Shown here one piece after another: positions 59,119 through 64,000 of a stretch of 64,000 nt of DNA (positions within the stretch are counted from its first letter, which is position 1; each line of letters opens with the position of its first letter). The notes below the pieces were generated by a model. That model had not been told where the DNA came from. It worked only from the letters and a program-made list of their open reading frames with translations, and did no database searches. The position numbers and the translations under genes are program-made. Origin of the DNA: Xenoacremonium recifei (lineage: Eukaryota; Ascomycota; Sordariomycetes; Hypocreales; Nectriaceae); assembly GCA_012184525.1 (NCBI GenBank), contig WOFQ01000008.1, positions 806,001 through 870,000 of the forward strand, written 5' to 3'.

Positions 59119-60702
59119 TTACTTAGCTCCCATCGCCTCCAGCAGGGACTGGACTTCCAGCACAGTTCTCACGAAATCTCTGAGCCTGCCCTCAAGTTTT
59201 GAATCCTCTCCGCTCCAGATGCTCTCCAGGGCAGCTCCCCAATCTTTGCGCCCGTCTTCGGGGCTGATGTAGTTGATGGTTTCGTCCCAATGGGCTGCAT
59301 AAAACTCGATTCCCCAAACCAGCGCTCTCGAACCTGTTATCCTTCCTCCTTCCCACGTCTTTGTGACGCTAAGCTCCAAGACGTAGGGGCTCTCTTTGAA
59401 TGGGATCACATATGACGATTTCAGCCGGATCTGACCAATACCCTTCTCTAATTCGCCCATCCCTGCAGTGCTGACTCCTGGGAACTTGAAGCCAGGGCTG
59501 GCTGGTTCCTCTCGAGGATCCATAAGACGCACCTTCTGTGGCAGAGATTCGAAACCCGACGGTAGTTTCGTTCCCTTGGCCCAGGCGTCAACTCGGAAGT
59601 TCCAGTCGAATTTCCTAGAGTGGAAGATTAGTTTGCTTCGTTTTAAGCCCAGAATCGCTCTTATCTCTCACATGTCTGGTGCTGCAACAGTCCAATTCAT
59701 ACGTCCCCATGTCTCCGGCTGGATGGTATGCACAGAAACTAACTGCGGTGCTCCCTTGCCTACCAGTATCTCTGTGATAATCTCATGATCGGTCAACGCA
59801 AACGATAGCTCGTACACCGTTCTCACGTCGTCCAGATCCTCGCACACGCCATTTGCGGGGTCCGTTAGAAACGCAAAGGCTTTCCCGGCCTGGGAGACTT
59901 CTGGAAGCCTGCATATTATTAGTTCCTCGTCATAGTCATGTCCCCCGGCAACATACTTTGTCTCGAGACTGGCACCACCTCGAATGGAATACTGGTTCAA
60001 CAGCTTGGCAAATTCTGCCTGAGTCATCTGGTCGGGGGATCCTTTCTTCTTCTGTCGGGCGTTCAAGAAACCGAAGTTGACCCTCATCCTTAGATGTTTG
60101 TTCAGGGACAAGAGTGTTGGAGCCGTCTTGGTAATCTCTGCCACGAGCTGGGGTAGGTGGAGGTCCATCGCTGATGCAATGTCCTGAACTTCTGGCTTCT
60201 TAAGAAGGAAGTGTGGGCGAGCTCCTAGAACAACTTTTATCTTCGCATTTTCCACAGCTCGTATGGGTTCTTGTAGCAGAAATCGGACAGTCGGGTGGTC
60301 GTTAGAGAGGCGGAGGTTGTGAAGCTTCCAGTGGATTGCTTTCATTGCCTGTTGGACATTGAGAATAGACGCGCCTTTGATGTCCAGCACGTTGGGTGCT
60401 GTTCTCGTGATGTAGATTTCATGCTTCAAGCAGATGTCATGAAAGCATTCTGGCTCTTCCAGGCCACGAGGTAAGAGATGGGCGCGGGGGAGGACGAGAA
60501 CGGCCTGGTAACTCCGTTAATCAGTATTTCTCGACTTCCTCAAATCCTTACGCACCTGGAAGAGATGGACGCTCGGGTTCGGTGGCGGAGGACCAAGATA
60601 CTGTTGGTCTTGTAGCTGTTTTGCCTGCTGTCGATTGTTGTCTACCATGGACTTCGCCGTCCTCATCTTCTCCGTCTTCGCGAACGCCGCCTTTCCAGGC
60701 AT
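59119..60702 (-). CDS. Conserved fungal protein of unknown function, possible RNA-binding (KH-like) fold
   Basis: Three minus-strand exons (60702-60556, 60504-59672, 59614-59119) encode 491 residues. Residues 1-49 are basic and Gln-rich. A domain from about 50 to 170 shows repeats of the form ITRTAPNVLDIKGASILNVQQAMKAIHWKL and VLGARPHFLLKKPEVQDI, reminiscent of KH-type alpha/beta units. The C-terminal half carries FDWNFRVDAWAKGTKLPSGFESLP, STAGMGELEKGIGQIRLKSSYVIPFKESPYVLELSVTKTW and AALESIWSGEDSKLEGRLRDFV. I recall this C-terminal block from fungal proteins annotated with a domain of unknown function (perhaps DUF7905); that name is from memory and uncertain. All junctions preserve phase. The gene diverges from ORC1. 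Confidence 0.75.
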
Positions 60703-61541
60703 GATGGGCGTTAAGAGAAGCAGACTCGTGGGTGACGTACCAGGAAAGCAGTAAGGATGTGTGTCGAGATGTAAGTGAACGTGGCAGAAATCTCAAGCAG
60801 AGCTGCTTGTGTCAAGAAAAGTGCTCTCAGGGGCAGAATCAAAGTTGTTCCTTCCCGACGGGAAAGCTGCCTGCCCTGGTTTATGCAGCCTCTGAATCAC
60901 AGAACTTAAGCCACCTCAGCCCCAAGGCATGTAGCCGCAGTCGTACCTTCCATCCACTCAACAAGACTTGCGAGGAGACTAAGGCTGCTAACCGCAGACC
61001 CCTGGCAGCGACCTATTTTTATACCCCCTACGTTTCCTGTTTGCAAGTGTTTGCTTTTAGTGTAGCTGGCAAGCATGACGTGCGTGCACTCATAAGTATT
61101 TTCGTCATTTCCGACTGAACACAATCCACTAGGTACCTTGTTTTCCCTAACTGCCCAGATTACAAGTAATGAGCTGATAACATAGGTTACTTTATGTACG
61201 TTCAACTCAAAAGAGAGCTGTCCTCCACTTACACGTCCAAGTAGTTAACTGATCTGCGACAAGGAGCTGCAACGCTCTTTGTCAGCCACCAAGAAATCAA
61301 GAAATATTTCTTTCGCGTATATGTATGTCTCAATTGGAATATTGTTTGTTTAATTCTTTACTTACCCTCTACTCCATATCTGTTGCCTGAACGCTTGACT
61401 GTGGAAGCACACCTGGTGAACAGACCCAGTACATGCATACAGTGCATATATGCATATTAACCGTCGCGTCTCCCTGAACGCGTAAATCATCCAGCTACCA
61501 TCCCTCGTATCTCAACTGACCGACGGCATGATTCCCTCCTC
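60703..61541. other. Divergent promoter region before ORC1
   Basis: The gap is AT-richer from 61100 to 61480. Apart from the uORF noted separately I see no feature. Confidence 0.5.
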
Positions 61542-61545
61542 ATGA
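61528..61545 (+). promoter_or_regulatory. uORF overlapping the ORC1 start codon
   Basis: An upstream ATG at 61528 opens a five-codon frame (Met-Ile-Pro-Ser-Ser) whose TGA (61543-61545) overlaps the ORC1 ATG (61542-61544) in the sequence ATGA. Ribosomes using it would terminate exactly at the main start. Whether the mRNA leader includes it depends on the unmapped transcription start. Confidence 0.5.
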
Positions 61546-63885
61546 CGCCCAATCCCTCCGCCCAAAAGCCCTCGTCTCCTCTGCGCCGGCGCAGACGGCC
61601 ACCTCCCGGCGTCTCCCGCAACGATTCCGACGACGAACTCGGCGTCGACGAAAAATCCTGGGAATGGATCTACAGCACGCAGTCGTCCGAACGGAACGAT
61701 GAGGGACCGCAAAGCGATCGTAAGCGGAGGAAAGTAACGGGGAACAATATTGTTGGCGCTAAATACGGCGCATTTGAATGCCGGATCGGAGACACTGTGC
61801 TCCTCAAGGCTGACGGTTCGAACGAAGCATGGGTCGCCATAATCTGTGATTTTGTCGAGGACGACGGCGAGGGCGAGATGGCCGCCAACTTCATGTGGTT
61901 CTCGACGGAGAAGGAGATTCGAAACAGGGATAGGAAGCGGACTGACTTCTATGGAGTATGATTTGATCTTCAACAGCACCATTCAAATTTACTGACATCA
62001 TTCAGAACGAACTCTACGTCTCTCCCTCATGGGATATCAACCCACTGGCCTCGATCAACGGCAAAGCCAAAGTCATGTCCCTAGACGCCTTCCTCTCCAA
62101 GTATCCCCAGGGTAAGATTCCTCGCCAATCCCAAGACCATGGCAAGGTCTTCATCTGCCGCCGCGGCTGCAACACCCGAACGGCTACCTACACCGACGAG
62201 TTCATCTGGGAGGAAGTGTACCAGGGAGGCAAGAGCATCGACAGTCTCGTGGAGATGGTCCAGGCCGGGACCAAGGCAACTCGTCGCCGGCGCAAAGCCC
62301 GAAGTCAGTCTCCGCAAGATGGCGCATATTATCCGCCGCAGACGCCGACCAAGACCGGGCGAGGTCAAGTATCTACACCCCAATCCAAGCGCTCTCAAGC
62401 GACTACCCCTGGATCAAGGGGCCGCAGGTAATTCAAACCTTACTCGACCTCAGACACCAATACTCACATGTCTTCAGGAGCATCAGCAAAAAGTTAGAAT
62501 TCACGCCTCTGGCTACCCGGAAACTTTCCCCCAGCAACATCGAGTCCTCCCCTTTTCAAATAGCGCGCTCCCGCCTCCACGTCTCCTCAGTTCCAACCAG
62601 TCTCCCATGCCGCGAAGGCGAGTTCTCCCTCGTCTACTCCCACCTCGAAGCCGCTATATCAGACGGCACCGGCAACTGTATCTACATTTCCGGAACTCCT
62701 GGTACGGGAAAGACAGCCACCGTGCGCGAGGTCATCGGCCGGCTAGAAGAGGCCGTAGGAAACGATGAGCTGGACGATTTCATCTTCGTCGAGATCAACG
62801 GCATGAAGATCACGGATCCGCACCAGTCGTACACTCTGCTCTGGGAGGCCCTGAAGGGTCAGCGGGCGAGTCCCGCGCAGGCGCTGGAGCTCTTGGAGCG
62901 AGAGTTCAGCAATCCTAGCCCTCGTCGCATTCCTTGCGTCGTGCTCATGGACGAGCTAGATCAGCTCGTCACCAAAAACCAGGCTGTCATGTACAACTTC
63001 TTCAACTGGCCGACTCTCACGCATAGTCGGTTGATTGTCCTCGCCGTCGCCAACACGATGGATCTGCCTGAGAGAACTCTCAGCAATAAGATCAGCAGTC
63101 GTCTTGGTATGACATCCCTATTTCCTTGGTCTTCAATTGTTCTCGGCTAATATCATATAGGTCTCACGCGAATCACGTTCCCGGGCTACAACCACGAGCA
63201 GCTCATGAAAATCATACAGTCACGTCTAGAGGGCGTCCCTGGAAACATTGTAGACCCAGATGCCGTTCAATTCGCTAGCCGAAAAGTTGCCGCTGTCAGC
63301 GGTGACGCTCGGAGAGCACTGGATATCTGCCGTCGAGCCGTCGAACTCGCTGAGGCCGACGCGCCCGCTGATCCTACAACTCCCAGCAAAAAAGCCCGGA
63401 TGGCCGAGGCACAGGGCCAGCCCCGAGGCTCGGGACGAGTTACTATTGCTACCATCAAGAAGGCCATCAACGAGGCCACCACCAATCCTATCCAGCAGCA
63501 CCTCAGGGGCCTACCCCTAATGTCCAAACTCCTCATGTCCGCCCTGCTTATCCGCATCCGGAGGACCGGCCTCGCCGAGACAACCTTTGGCGAGACGTTG
63601 GACGAGATTCATCGAGCTTGTCTTCGAGCCCCTCCAGCGCTCCCGGGTATGGCACAGGTCCTGGAGAACGGGCTCAAGGGGACCGCTGCAAACGGGCACC
63701 GACAAATGTCGCGGCCTGGTCAAGTCCACACGGCAGCATTAGATCTGTGTGCTGCTGGGCTCATTAATCTCGAGGCACAACGAGCGGAGCGGTCGAGCAA
63801 GTTGCGTCTGGCCATTGCCGACGATGAAGTGAAGATGGCGCTCCGCGATGATATAGACCTGAGAGCCTTGGGTATCGGTGTATGA
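61542..63885 (+). CDS. ORC1: Origin recognition complex subunit 1
   Basis: Four exons (61542-61955, 62006-62427, 62478-63106, 63161-63885) encode 729 residues. A BAH domain spans about residues 80-200 (GDTVLLKADGSNEAWVAIICDFV, then KVFICRRGCNT). A basic linker with SP/TP sites follows. The AAA+ ATPase has Walker A GTPGTGKT at residues 351-358 and Walker B VVLMDELDQL with Asp 437/Glu 438. SRLIVLAVANTMDLPER supplies sensor 1, and SGDARRALDICRRAVELAE gives sensor 2. The C-terminal winged-helix part ends at LRALGIGV. ORC1 binds ATP and origin DNA to license replication in the nucleus. The 729-residue length is short of many fungal ORC1 proteins, mainly in the linker. Confidence 0.95.
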
Positions 63886-64000
63886 TTTGTAATAATTAGA
63901 GGCCGTTAGGTAGTTCCAGATTATATTCCAATGGACACCCTAGAAGCCACGGATATACCTCTTCCTATTTAGAACTTCCGACGTCCAAGAGTTGGGTTCC
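63886..64000. other. ORC1 downstream sequence
   Basis: Only non-coding 3' flank is visible up to the window end. Confidence 0.5.

Overview
The window is nuclear DNA of a filamentous ascomycete. Genes carry many short introns of about 48-70 nt with GT(A/G)NGT donors, CTAAC/CTGAC branch sites and CAG/TAG acceptors. The gene set is eukaryotic and fungal: a Zn2Cys6 regulator, a CBF/MAK21 factor, SFT2 and ORC1. Product styles point to Sordariomycetes, probably Hypocreales; this is inference from remembered family resemblance, not a search.

I rebuilt 24 complete intron-containing coding genes by hand-splicing. Every model gives a total length divisible by three and an uninterrupted frame. One gene is cut by the left edge, and one degraded membrane-protein gene is present. 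Splice sites are read from sequence only; no transcripts were available.

Layout. 1-560 (-): N-terminus of a probable bHLH factor with a 3.6 kb gene-free leader. 4.1-13.2 kb: SFT2, mitochondrial ribosomal protein uL2m, B-type cyclin, THO subunit TEX1/THO3. 15.2-23.2 kb: Zn2Cys6 regulator, an unusual GST fused to a basic N-terminal region, a PHO84-type phosphate transporter. 24.2-29.3 kb: membrane-protein pseudogene, a protein of unknown function, acetate kinase, CMC4 with a 13-nt micro-exon. 29.9-36.0 kb: NUP84/NUP107, VPS37, a protein of unknown function. 36.0-40.3 kb: gene-free between divergent genes. 40.3-46.2 kb: F-box protein and a large AT-hook/polyglutamine protein. 47.1-52.5 kb: V-ATPase subunit C, APS kinase, mitochondrial-type hot-dog thioesterase, a small conserved protein. 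52.6-63.9 kb: MAK21/NOC1 divergent from mitochondrial prolyl-tRNA synthetase, prefoldin subunit 5, a protein of unknown function, ORC1.

Most genes are housekeeping and are not a single pathway. Themes are ribosome and mitochondrial translation (MAK21, uL2m, ProRS), cell cycle and replication (cyclin B, ORC1), traffic (SFT2, VPS37, V-ATPase) and nutrient assimilation (phosphate transporter, APS kinase, acetate kinase). I saw no secondary-metabolite cluster, intact transposon, tRNA, rRNA or CRISPR. The most unusual signals are gene-architectural: the CMC4 micro-exon, start codons isolated by introns, two GC-AG introns, the GST fusion, a start-overlapping uORF on ORC1, and the decayed membrane-protein gene.
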